DNA from: Varibaculum massiliense
GTDB taxonomy: Bacteria > Actinomycetota > Actinomycetes > Actinomycetales > Actinomycetaceae
Direction: 5' to 3'
NCBI RefSeq assembly: GCF_900106855.1
Contig: NZ_FNWI01000004.1
Location: 372,001-436,000 of the forward strand
DNA: 64,000 nucleotides
The translations under genes and the position numbers were made by a program. This document shows, one piece after another, positions 1-7,549 of this stretch (the first letter of the stretch is position 1; the number at the start of each line of letters is the position of its first letter). Under the pieces are notes generated by a model that was not told the DNA's origin, did not search any database, and saw only the letters and a list, made by a program, of their open reading frames with translations.

Positions 1-811
1 CAACCGCGTAAATATTTTCCATGTCTTTCACGCGTAGGTGTTCGTCTACCATAACCGTACCGTTGGCATGCATCACTTGGGAATATGATCCGTGCAGGTA
101 TCCGGAAGAAGTTTGCGCCCCGTAGCATAGGAACCACATATCGGCTTCGATAGGTGCGCCTGCTAGGGTTTCCACCCGGAAGGTAGAGAGCATCCCGACA
201 TCCGTAGGAGGCATATAGGCCAAGGGGGCGCCCAATACCAGTTCGATACCGCGTTCTTCTAGCTGTTTGGTGATGTTTTCGCGCAAGGAATCCAAGTATC
301 CGGGAGTGCCCAGAATATAGGGTTCCTTGTCCACCATGATGATTTTCAAATCGGGGTAAGTGGAGGTAAGTTCACCGGCAAATTCCACGCCCACGGTGCC
401 GGCCCCAACCAGCATCACACGTTTAGCCCGTGCCAAGTTATCGCGGGTTTGATCGAGGCGAGCCTTTGCTACCGAAGCCTGGGAAACCATGTGTTTTGCC
501 GGGAAGGGGTAGGTGGTTCCCGTCGCTAACACCAGGAAATCTGCCTCGATAGGATCGTGTCCGGCAACATAAACCGTACGACCATCTACGCGCATACAAG
601 TACCATGCACAACTTTGCCACGTTCTAGCAGCCTGCTGTAAGGCATAAACACGGTGTGACCCCACACGGAATCGACCGCTGCCCTCAGCGCCGCAGCGTG
701 ATGTACGAACTGATCTTTTTGTTCGACCAGCGTAACGTCCGCTACGTCATCCAGGCCACCCGCCACGGTTATGCCTCCATAACCGCCGCCAATGACTACT
801 ACTTTAGCCAC
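1..811 (-). CDS. NADH:quinone-type FAD oxidoreductase (AIFM2/FSP1-like), 3' end outside window
   Basis: About 270 codons of a two-Rossmann flavoprotein are visible; the C-terminus lies off the left edge. The protein opens with a dinucleotide-binding GxGxxG loop (VVVIGGGYGGITVAG) for FAD, and a second one near residue 135 (VMLVGAGTVGVEFAGEL) for NAD(P)H, with ATGTTYPFP between them. This order is that of NADH dehydrogenase-2/AIFM2-like enzymes, which pass electrons from NAD(P)H to quinones or dyes at the membrane face. The start is GTG at 811, chosen because GGGAGG lies 5 bases upstream. No other long open frame competes on this strand. The exact substrate cannot be told from the sequence. Confidence 0.85.
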   Translation of the reverse strand, partial: MAKVVVIGGGYGGITVAGGLDDVADVTLVEQKDQFVHHAAALRAAVDSVWGHTVFMPYSRLLERGKVVHGTCMRVDGRTVYVAGHDPIEADFLVLATGTTYPFPAKHMVSQASVAKARLDQTRDNLARAKRVMLVGAGTVGVEFAGELTSTYPDLKIIMVDKEPYILGTPGYLDSLRENITKQLEERGIELVLGAPLAYMPPTDVGMLSTFRVETLAGAPIEADMWFLCYGAQTSSGYLHGSYSQVMHANGTVMVDEHLRVKDMENIYAV

Positions 812-883
812 GCTACCTCCCCTTTTATCTGCTCTCGGTAATACCAAAACAGATGCGAGCTAAATCAGACCGGAACCTGTCGC

Positions 884-904
884 TGGCTACCCGAAGGGTA
901 GCCA
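884..904 (-). other. Stable hairpin in the leader of the oxidoreductase gene
   Basis: A perfect 9-bp inverted repeat TGGCTACCC/GGGTAGCCA closes on three bases; read on the minus strand it can form a C(UUCG)G tetraloop, an exceptionally stable RNA loop. It lies about 75 bases before the GTG of the oxidoreductase and 85 bases after the MazG-like stop. No T-tract follows on either strand, so it may be a processing or stability element rather than a classical terminator. Confidence 0.5.
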
Positions 905-990
905 ACAGAAAGGTTACCAACCTAAAGATCGTTTCTTCGGTTTTTACTCTACCTTACGCTATCAAAAAGAATTACTCTTTCGTAACTATC

Positions 991-1503
991 CTACTCAGGA
1001 ATAGAAGTTTTTAACGCTTTTTTGATGTTCGGAGGAAAGAAATTTTCCCCCTTGAGTACTTTTCCATCCTCGCGATAAATCGGTCTGCCCTCTGAGTCCA
1101 ATTTCGATAGGTTCGAGGCCTGCACTTCCCGCAGGACTGCCGGCAGCGAAATCCCGCATTCCAGAGCCATTCCATAGATTACGTAGACCAAATCTGCGAG
1201 AGCATCGGCGGTTTCGATAGTGTCGCGGGTGCCGTCATCGGGCAAAGAAGAAATAGTTTTTTCCAAGAGGCGGCGTGCCTGCTCCCCATAAACCGCGCCG
1301 GTAAGTTCACTAACTTCCTCGTAGATTAAACGCATCCGCATGTGTACCCGCTCGCGATCGACTTCCGCCTGGTCATGTTGAATCGGCAGACCGTAGACTT
1401 GATGAAACTGTCGCACTAAATCTTCCGGACGGTGCGGGTCTGGAATTTGGTGTTTAAGTTCTGGATTCTCTATTGGCTGCGCGCCCGCGTCCTCGTTAAT
1501 CAA
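991..1503 (-). CDS. MazG-like nucleotide pyrophosphohydrolase
   Basis: A 170-residue all-alpha NTP-PPase/MazG superfamily protein. The metal-binding helices are visible as YEEVSELTGA (ExxE) and DALADLVYVIYG (the ExxD/DxxxD helix). Members hydrolyse (d)NTPs or related nucleotides to monophosphate and pyrophosphate and commonly clean the nucleotide pool; the substrate is not deducible here. The C-terminal segment (ASNLSKLDSEGRPIYREDGK) is typical of the phage/plasmid-type and housekeeping dCTPase-like branch. Start is TTG at 1503 with AAGGGAAA upstream; no ATG in frame gives a better site. It follows the HAD phosphatase gene by 18 bases and is probably cotranscribed with it. Confidence 0.8.
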   Translation of the reverse strand: MINEDAGAQPIENPELKHQIPDPHRPEDLVRQFHQVYGLPIQHDQAEVDRERVHMRMRLIYEEVSELTGAVYGEQARRLLEKTISSLPDDGTRDTIETADALADLVYVIYGMALECGISLPAVLREVQASNLSKLDSEGRPIYREDGKVLKGENFFPPNIKKALKTSIPE

Positions 1504-1521
1504 AATTTTCCCTTTCTTTTA

Positions 1522-2250
1522 TTACTTTGCAAGCAAAGTCGCTTTTAGTTCTGCTACCGAAGTTACCCAAGGCGCCCCCGGGAATTCCTCTCGGTTACCA
1601 GCTCCCCAAGAAACCCCGATTACTGCAATACCGATATTTTTTGCCGCCTGATAGTCGTCTTCCCGGTCTCCCACCATCACTACTTGCTCTAGCGAATTTT
1701 CCATTCCCAACTGATCTAGGGCGTAACGAATAACTCCCTCTTTACCGCGGCGAGTTAGCGGACTGGCAACATCGCGGGGATTCTCGGCGCTGGTTCCACT
1801 TTTCTCTTGGGTTCCGGCAATGCAATCTAGGTAGGGACTCATTCCGGTTCCCCGCGCAATTTCGCGCACTAGTTCCTCCAGTTTCGAGGAGGCTACCGCG
1901 ATTTTCATCCCCTTGGCGTGCAGTTTTTGCAGCAATTCTGTTATGCCCGCAAATAGTGGCACCTGGGTCATCCGCGGACGGTAAAATCGCCGATAAACCT
2001 CTACCGCTTCATCTAAGGTACCTTCCGGCAAATCCAGATATTTTTTGAAACCAATTCGCAGCGGCGGTCCGACAAACCGTTTCAGCTGCTGTGGGGTTTG
2101 CGCGCTCAAGTGGTAGTGGGAAATAACCGCTTGCACGCCCTGAGTAATTAGGGGAACGGAATCGGTCAAGGTGCCATCCATGTCGAAAATCACGGTTTGG
2201 TAATAATGTTTCCCCATCGCTTTGCGTTTCTCCCCTTCAACTGCTTTCAC
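1522..2250 (-). CDS. HAD-superfamily phosphatase (phosphoglycolate phosphatase/PpaX-like)
   Basis: 242 residues with the HAD subfamily IA layout: motif I VIFDMDGTLTDS (nucleophile and acid/base Asp), an alpha-helical cap of about 70 residues, motif II VASSK, a conserved Lys region, and motif III VMVGDREDD for Mg2+. Close families dephosphorylate phosphoglycolate, pyrophosphate or small sugar phosphates; substrate not assignable. Start taken as GTG 2250 with GGGGAAGAA upstream; an internal ATG at 2217 (MGKHYYQ) is an alternative and would better match the usual short N-terminus. Leads a two-gene unit with the MazG-like gene, which fits nucleotide/phosphate housekeeping. Confidence 0.85.
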   Translation of the reverse strand: MKAVEGEKRKAMGKHYYQTVIFDMDGTLTDSVPLITQGVQAVISHYHLSAQTPQQLKRFVGPPLRIGFKKYLDLPEGTLDEAVEVYRRFYRPRMTQVPLFAGITELLQKLHAKGMKIAVASSKLEELVREIARGTGMSPYLDCIAGTQEKSGTSAENPRDVASPLTRRGKEGVIRYALDQLGMENSLEQVVMVGDREDDYQAAKNIGIAVIGVSWGAGNREEFPGAPWVTSVAELKATLLAK

Positions 2251-2393
2251 TTCTTCTTCCCCAGGACGTCTAGCTAGGTTCTATTGTAGGCAGCTTGGGC
2301 GCGAACTAAATTTTTCCAGGTTTAGCGGCTCACTTTTTCGCCCTCGCTTTTTCTGCAGGCTCTAAGGTGTGCTAATCTCACTGGTGTCCTCGA

Positions 2394-2484
2394 GCGCGGG
2401 TGGCGGAATCGGTAGACGCGCTAGCTTGAGGTGCTAGTGGCCAACTTAACGGCCGTGAGGGTTCAAGTCCCTTCCCGCGCACCA
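2394..2484 (+). tRNA. tRNA-Leu (anticodon GAG)
   Basis: Full cloverleaf with a 7-bp acceptor stem GCGCGGG/CCCGCGC, a long class II variable arm (TGGCCAACTTAACGGCCG) and T-loop GTTCAAGTCC. The anticodon stem CTAGC/GCTAG holds loop TTGAGGT, giving GAG. The CCA end is encoded at 2482-2484. Confidence 0.95.
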
Positions 2485-2538
2485 GCGATTTTTCTGCTAT
2501 TTTTTATCCTTTTCCCTACCCCTGGTAGTGAAGGTTTT

Positions 2539-3354
2539 TTAGCTGGCTTCTCCGGGTATTCCTGCGGCCTCAAGTGTTGCTTTAATAAACAGATCATTGG
2601 CTGCTGCTGGCTGTTGGTGTCCCATTCCCGGAACTAGATGCAACCGAGAATGCTTAATCAGGCGGTGTAGCTCTTTCCCGGCAGCAGGCGGGATTACTGG
2701 GTCTTCCTCTCCATGGACGATTGATACCGGCACTTGGATTTCTCCTAGCCGCTGAGCCCAAGGCACGGTTCGTTCCAGTGCTTGCCGCTGCCGTTCTAAT
2801 CCTTCCCAGCTAAAACCGCGACGCCAGCAACCTGCCACCAAATCCGGTAGCTGTTTTTCCTCCCAGGGGTATTTGGAGCCCGCAATCTCGGATATCTGGC
2901 GAAAGTGCCAGGCTAGGAACTGGTCGCGGTTCGAAAAAGGCACTTCCCGCACCGGCTTTACTAGCTGGCTGCTATTTTTCGCGTAGGTAAAAAACAACCC
3001 CAGTCCGCAAACTAGCTGCGGATAATCCAAAGCTAGCAGCTGGGCGATTGCCCCACCCATAGAACGCCCGGTAACCACTGCTGCCTGCCCGTAGTAGCGA
3101 ATCATAGCTGCCACATCCGCAGCCATATCCCGTAAATCGTAAGGATAGGGGGTGCGCGAGGAGCGCCCTACGTCCCGATTATCAAACCTAATTACGTAAA
3201 AACCCGCACCGGCTAGACGCTGACAGTAGCTCTCAGGAACCGAAACCAGCTGCGCCCCGTGTCCTTCGATATGAATCATCAGGGGATCTGCCGAATTCCC
3301 GAATTCCTCTAGGCAGAGACTTCTTCCGTCAGCTAAGGAAAGCATTTTTTCCAT
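2539..3354 (-). CDS. alpha/beta hydrolase
   Basis: 271 residues of alpha/beta-hydrolase fold. The nucleophile elbow is GRSMGG (catalytic Ser) near residue 97; HGEEDPVIPP carries the likely catalytic Asp near residue 215, and GMGHQQP near residue 245 the catalytic His. FDNRDVGRS before the elbow is the usual oxyanion-side motif of carboxylesterase/epoxide-hydrolase-like members (often annotated as proline iminopeptidase-like or haloalkane-dehalogenase-like hydrolases). No signal peptide, so cytoplasmic. Transcribed alone, convergent to tRNA-Leu. The substrate is unknown. Confidence 0.85.
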   Translation of the reverse strand: MEKMLSLADGRSLCLEEFGNSADPLMIHIEGHGAQLVSVPESYCQRLAGAGFYVIRFDNRDVGRSSRTPYPYDLRDMAADVAAMIRYYGQAAVVTGRSMGGAIAQLLALDYPQLVCGLGLFFTYAKNSSQLVKPVREVPFSNRDQFLAWHFRQISEIAGSKYPWEEKQLPDLVAGCWRRGFSWEGLERQRQALERTVPWAQRLGEIQVPVSIVHGEEDPVIPPAAGKELHRLIKHSRLHLVPGMGHQQPAAANDLFIKATLEAAGIPGEAS

Positions 3355-3665
3355 ACCCTCAGCCTAACCCTGTCCAAAGACATCAATCCTAAATGGAGAA
3401 AATATGCTTTGGAGCAGGAAGGCATTTCCTAGCTGTTTAGGTAAAAGCAAGTCTCCTCTTGCATAAATAGGAAAAGAATTCCCAACATTTTAAGCACCCC
3501 TAAAGAAGTTTAAGCAGAAAAAACGGAATAAGCACCACCTTTATTCCTTATTTTCGGAGAAATAACCGGGTACCAGAATCTCCCCATTTTCTTTCATTTT
3601 CCTCCTACAATTGGTTGAGATTCGTCGGCGTGGGCGGATTGGATTCATTTGACAAGGAGAAAATG
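3355..3665. promoter_or_regulatory. 311-bp divergent intergenic region upstream of the dms operon
   Basis: AT-rich region between the alpha/beta hydrolase start and dmsA. I see a TACAAT at 3606-3611 that could serve as a -10 for dmsA, but the matching -35 (around 3583) is poor. I find no clear FNR (TTGAT-N4-ATCAA) or CRP-like palindrome. AAGGAG at 3654-3659 is the ribosome site that sets the dmsA start. No gene is evident inside. Confidence 0.4.
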
Positions 3666-6236
3666 ATGCGAGCGGTGCAACCGGCGAATACCCGTCCTTC
3701 TCGACGTACCTTCTTAAAATGGTCGGCAATAGCTGGCAGTACTACCGGACTGGTTGCCTGCTCCACCCCCTCGCCCTACTCCCCCGACAAGAACGGAAAA
3801 CTGGTGGCTAACGGCACCGGACGTACCGATGTAGATAAAACCGTCTGGTCGGCTTGCACCGTTAACTGCGGTTCGCGTTGCCCGGTGCGCCTGCAGGTAA
3901 AAGACGGTCGGGTGGTGCGGGTATTGCCCGATAACACCGGTAACGATGAACTGGGCAGCCAGCAGGTGCGTGCCTGTCCGCGCGGACGCTCCATCCGCCA
4001 CCGGATTTACAATCCTGATCGCTTAAAAAAGCCTATGAAACGCAAACCCGGCACTAAGCGCGGGGAAGGCCAGTGGGTGGAAATTTCCTGGAAACAAGCC
4101 CTCGATGAAATTGCCGAAAAGATGAAGGCTCTGAAGGCCAAGTACGGAAACGAGTGTTTCTATATTCAATACGGCACCGGAGTTTTGGGTTCCACTATGG
4201 CTTGCTCTTGGCCGCCTGAAGCCAGCCCGATGGCGCGGATGCTTTCCCTCTACGGCGGATATTTGGACCACTATTCTGACTATTCCACCACTAATATCAC
4301 TCAGGCGTATCCCTATTTCTATGGTGAATGGGTCGCCGGGAACAGCTTTGATGATGCGGCGAACTCCAAGCTGCAGGTAATGTTTGGTAACAACCCCTTA
4401 GAGACCCGAATGTCTGGTGGGGGGCAAACCTTCGTCACCCAAGCTACGAAACGTAAATCCGGAGTAAAAACCATTGTTATCGATCCTCGCTATTCGGAAA
4501 CCTCGGTAGCACTCGGAGACGAGTGGGTGGCGCTGCGTCCCGGCACAGATGCGGCCCTAATCGCGGGCATGATTTACGTGATGGTCGAAGAAAACCTGCA
4601 CGACCAGGCATTCTTAGATAAATACTGCCTAGGTTTTGACGAGGATCACTTGCCCGAGGGCGCCCCCGCGAACGCCTCCTATCTGGCTTACTTACAGGGC
4701 AAGGGCAAAGATAAAACGGTTAAAAACCCCGAGTGGGCAGCCAGAGTTACTGGCGTGCCTGCGGATGAGATTCGTCGCCTCGCCCGGGAAATCGCTTTGG
4801 CTAAACCCTGCACCATTACCCAAGGCTGGGGGCCGCAGCGGCACGCTAACGGGGAAAGCATTGCCCGCGCAGTTTTCCTGCTCGCCTGCGTAACCGGGAA
4901 TATCGGTATTAAGGGCGGGGGCACCGGTGGGCGCGAGGGCGGACAATCCCTACCGATTACCCAGACTTTCAACACCGAAGTAGCGAACCCTTCGGAGAAA
5001 ATTATCTCCGTTTTCAGCTGGCTAGATGCTATTGACCACGGTCCGAAGATGGACACATTTAACGCCGGAGTGGGAGTCAAACCAGAGCCGGGCGTGCGCG
5101 CCTTGAAAGTACCGGTAGACGACAACGGAAATCCCACCAACACCAAGTTAGAAGTTCCGATTAAGGCAGTTTTTGCTTACGGGTCAAACTCAGTCGTGAA
5201 CCAAACTGGGGATAACAATAAATCGGTAGAGATTCTGCAGGACGACACCAAGTGTGAACTCATTGTTACCTGCGACATTATGCATACGGTCAGTGCCCGA
5301 TATTCAGATTATCTGCTGCCCGGTACTTCTACCTCGGAGGAATCTGACTACCACCACGGCGAGAACGCTACCCCGATGGCCTACGGGATTGTTTCCGAGC
5401 AAGCTATCAAACCACTCTATGAATGTAAATCTATTTTCGATATTTGCACCGAGTTGGCCGATCGCCTCGGGGTTAAAGACAAGTTCACCGGGGGTAAGAC
5501 CCGCGAGCAATGGCTGAAAGAAATCGTGGAGACCGGTCGCGCTGAGGATCCCACCCTACCTACTTATGAAGAGTGGAAGAAAGTGGGGATTGTTCGCCGT
5601 AACCTGGGATCTAGTATCCCCTTGGAAGACTTCCGTAAAGCCCCGCAGGCGAATCCGCTGAAGACTCCCAGCGGCAAGATCGAAATTTACTCCCAACGTC
5701 TAGAGAACATGGCGAAAAAATGGACGTTCGGAGATTTTCGTCCCCGCCTAGACGGAGACGAAATCTGCCCCATCCCCGCGCACCTGTCTACCTGGGAGGG
5801 TGCCGAGGATGCTGCCACGAATAAGAAGTATCCCCTGCAGGTGATCGGTCATCACTTCAAGGCACGGACTCACTCCAGTTACGGCAATGTGGATTGGCTG
5901 AAAGAAGCCCATATTCAGACCGTATGGATGAATCCGAAGGATGCTGAGGAACGCGGGATTAAGAACGATGATTTGGTGTTCGTCTATAACGAACGCGGCA
6001 CTTTGCGCCTACCTGCGAAGGTGACTACCCGGATTGTTCCGGGAACTATTTCGGTTCCTCAGGGCGCCTGGTATGACCCCCAGCCGGCTTCGGAGGTTAC
6101 TCCCCCCGCGGGTGCAAATCCGAAGAAACCGGTGGACGTGGCCGGTTCGGTGAATACTTTAAGCTCCCTGCACCCAACTCCGATTGCTAAAGGTATGGGG
6201 GTTCATACTATTTTGGCGCAAGTGGTCAAGGCTTAG
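3666..6236 (+). CDS. dmsA: DMSO reductase-family molybdopterin catalytic subunit (DmsA), Tat substrate
   Basis: 856 residues; bis-MGD molybdenum oxidoreductase of the DmsA branch, reducing DMSO or a related S-/N-oxide at the outer face of the membrane with electrons from DmsB. Residues 12-32 are a twin-arginine signal (SRRTFLKW, then AIAGSTTGLVAC); LVAC also fits a lipobox, so the mature protein could be lipid-anchored. The N-terminal Fe-S site is C64-x3-C68-x3-C72 with C104 (QVRACPRGRS), as in E. coli DmsA. HYSDYSTTNI near residue 207 matches the region holding the Mo-ligand Ser. The C-terminal MGD-binding domain starts around IGHHFKARTHSS. An upstream in-frame TTG (3615) exists, but ATG 3666 sits 6 bases after AAGGAG and gives a normal Tat signal. 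First gene of a six-gene plus-strand run. Confidence 0.93.
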   Translation: MRAVQPANTRPSRRTFLKWSAIAGSTTGLVACSTPSPYSPDKNGKLVANGTGRTDVDKTVWSACTVNCGSRCPVRLQVKDGRVVRVLPDNTGNDELGSQQVRACPRGRSIRHRIYNPDRLKKPMKRKPGTKRGEGQWVEISWKQALDEIAEKMKALKAKYGNECFYIQYGTGVLGSTMACSWPPEASPMARMLSLYGGYLDHYSDYSTTNITQAYPYFYGEWVAGNSFDDAANSKLQVMFGNNPLETRMSGGGQTFVTQATKRKSGVKTIVIDPRYSETSVALGDEWVALRPGTDAALIAGMIYVMVEENLHDQAFLDKYCLGFDEDHLPEGAPANASYLAYLQGKGKDKTVKNPEWAARVTGVPADEIRRLAREIALAKPCTITQGWGPQRHANGESIARAVFLLACVTGNIGIKGGGTGGREGGQSLPITQTFNTEVANPSEKIISVFSWLDAIDHGPKMDTFNAGVGVKPEPGVRALKVPVDDNGNPTNTKLEVPIKAVFAYGSNSVVNQTGDNNKSVEILQDDTKCELIVTCDIMHTVSARYSDYLLPGTSTSEESDYHHGENATPMAYGIVSEQAIKPLYECKSIFDICTELADRLGVKDKFTGGKTREQWLKEIVETGRAEDPTLPTYEEWKKVGIVRRNLGSSIPLEDFRKAPQANPLKTPSGKIEIYSQRLENMAKKWTFGDFRPRLDGDEICPIPAHLSTWEGAEDAATNKKYPLQVIGHHFKARTHSSYGNVDWLKEAHIQTVWMNPKDAEERGIKNDDLVFVYNERGTLRLPAKVTTRIVPGTISVPQGAWYDPQPASEVTPPAGANPKKPVDVAGSVNTLSSLHPTPIAKGMGVHTILAQVVKA

Positions 6237-6275
6237 GAAGCGCGCGGAAAAGCTAGGGAACAGAGGTTAGCAGCA

Positions 6276-6626
6276 ATGTTTGGGATTAGTGGAAGCGAGT
6301 TCTTGGTGCTGGCGGTGATTGCAGCCCTGGTACTAGGTCCAAAGAACGTGGCACAGGGACTAACGGCTCTGCGCAAAGTTCTCACCAGTTTTCGCGGCTG
6401 GTCAGCCAAATTGCGGCAAGAAACTTCCGGAGAATTCGCAGGGCTTACTCCTGAAGATTTAGAAAATCTAAAGGTGCTGCGAAATCTTAACCTCGCTAGA
6501 TACAGTCCTAAACAAATGATTCGGGAAACTATCCAAGAAGAAATTGAAGCCTGGGCGCAATCGGCCAGCGCATCCGGGGAGGTGTTAAAAAATGCCGGCT
6601 CCTTAAATACGGAAAATAAAGATTAA
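6276..6626 (+). CDS. TatB/TatA-like translocase component inside the dms operon
   Basis: 116 residues. The N-terminus MFGISGSEFLVLAVIAALVLGP is the TatA/TatB signature: one short membrane helix, then the Gly-Pro hinge, followed by an amphipathic helix (VAQGLTALRKVLTSFRGW) and a charged cytoplasmic tail. The acidic residue in the helix entry (Glu8) resembles TatB rather than TatA. It sits 39 bases after dmsA and about 200 before dmsB, so it is probably dedicated to, or co-expressed with, export of the Tat-dependent DmsA. The tail after residue 60 (TPEDLENLKVLRNLNLARYSP) is not one I recognise. GAGG lies 9 bases before the ATG. Whether it replaces or assists the housekeeping TatB cannot be told. 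Confidence 0.8.
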   Translation: MFGISGSEFLVLAVIAALVLGPKNVAQGLTALRKVLTSFRGWSAKLRQETSGEFAGLTPEDLENLKVLRNLNLARYSPKQMIRETIQEEIEAWAQSASASGEVLKNAGSLNTENKD

Positions 6627-6775
6627 AGATAGCGAAAATAATACAAAAAAGGGAAGGGCATTTAGTTGATTTCCTAGGAGAATAAAGCAATGATGAACTG
6701 CCCTAATAATCAAGGAAAATCCCGCTAATACCTGTAAGAACAGTCAATCTCATACAATTTTTTCAAAGAGGCAGC

Positions 6776-6797
6776 AAGTGGGGCTGCCGCACTTTTT
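6776..6797 (+). promoter_or_regulatory. Terminator-like hairpin upstream of dmsB
   Basis: AAGTGGGG-CTG-CCGCACTT forms a stem (with one bulged/mispaired position) followed directly by TTTTT, 26 bases before the dmsB ATG. It lies in the 196-bp gap after the tatB-like gene. A TACAAT at 6753-6758 just before it could be a -10. It may attenuate or terminate dmsA-tatB transcripts, or protect the dmsBC message. Confidence 0.4.
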
Positions 6798-6822
6798 CAA
6801 CAGTCTTTGCAAGGAGGACGCA

Positions 6823-7509
6823 ATGGCCGACGATGCGATTCCTACTCCCGGCAGGAATAACACTTTAACCGAGCCTTTAACTAAGAAGGGCGCTAAATAC
6901 GGTTTCGTGTTTAACCAAAACCTTTGCAATGGTTGCAAGGCCTGCCAAATCGCTTGTAAAGATAAACACGATTTACCGGTGGGAATGTCCTGGCGGCGGG
7001 TGATCGAATATACCGGTGGTTCCTGGAGAGTAAATGAAACTGACGGAACTTTCCACCACAATGTTTTCAGTTACTACACCTCTATCGCCTGCAACCACTG
7101 CGAAGATCCTATATGTGTGCAAGTGTGTCCCACCACCGCCATGACCCGGCGCGAAGACGGCACCGTCTATGTGGATCAATCTAAATGCGTGGGTTGCCGC
7201 TATTGCCAGTGGGCTTGCCCCTACGGCGCTCCCCAATTGGACGCCCGCAGCGGTCACATGTCGAAATGCGATTTGTGCTATGACTATCGCAGCCAGGGGC
7301 AAAACCCGGCGTGCGTAGATGCTTGTCCCACTCGCGCCCTCGGTTGGGGACCGATCGAAGCTCTACGTAAAGAGTTTGGTCAGGAAGCCGGAATCGCTCC
7401 TCTCCCCGATCCTTCGATTACTCATCCACATCTGGTAATCAGACCGCACCGCGATGCCCAGGAATGGGATAAGGGCTCCGGCATTATCCAAAGTCCCAAA
7501 GAGATATAA
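6823..7509 (+). CDS. dmsB: DMSO reductase electron-transfer subunit (DmsB), four [4Fe-4S] clusters
   Basis: 228 residues of the DmsB/NrfC ferredoxin family. Four Cys groups are visible in the usual order: CNGCKACQIACKD, CNHCEDPICVQVCP, CVGCRYCQWACPYG and CDLCYDYRSQG...CVDACP, giving sixteen Cys for four cubane clusters that wire the DmsC quinol site to DmsA. No signal peptide; it is expected to ride out with DmsA through the Tat pathway. Start is ATG 6823 with AAGGAGG 6 bases upstream; an upstream in-frame start at 6778 would have no ribosome site. The stop is 40 bases before dmsC. Confidence 0.93.
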   Translation: MADDAIPTPGRNNTLTEPLTKKGAKYGFVFNQNLCNGCKACQIACKDKHDLPVGMSWRRVIEYTGGSWRVNETDGTFHHNVFSYYTSIACNHCEDPICVQVCPTTAMTRREDGTVYVDQSKCVGCRYCQWACPYGAPQLDARSGHMSKCDLCYDYRSQGQNPACVDACPTRALGWGPIEALRKEFGQEAGIAPLPDPSITHPHLVIRPHRDAQEWDKGSGIIQSPKEI

Positions 7510-7549
7510 ACAGCGAATATCATATTCACCAGCTAGGTTAAGGAGCATC

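Noticed and set aside
438-665. 75-codon minus-strand frame
   Set aside because: Out-of-frame shadow inside the truncated FAD oxidoreductase, whose own frame has the motifs.
3615-3665. Upstream TTG start for dmsA
   Set aside because: Would put 17 extra residues before the Tat signal and lacks a ribosome site; AAGGAG fits ATG 3666.
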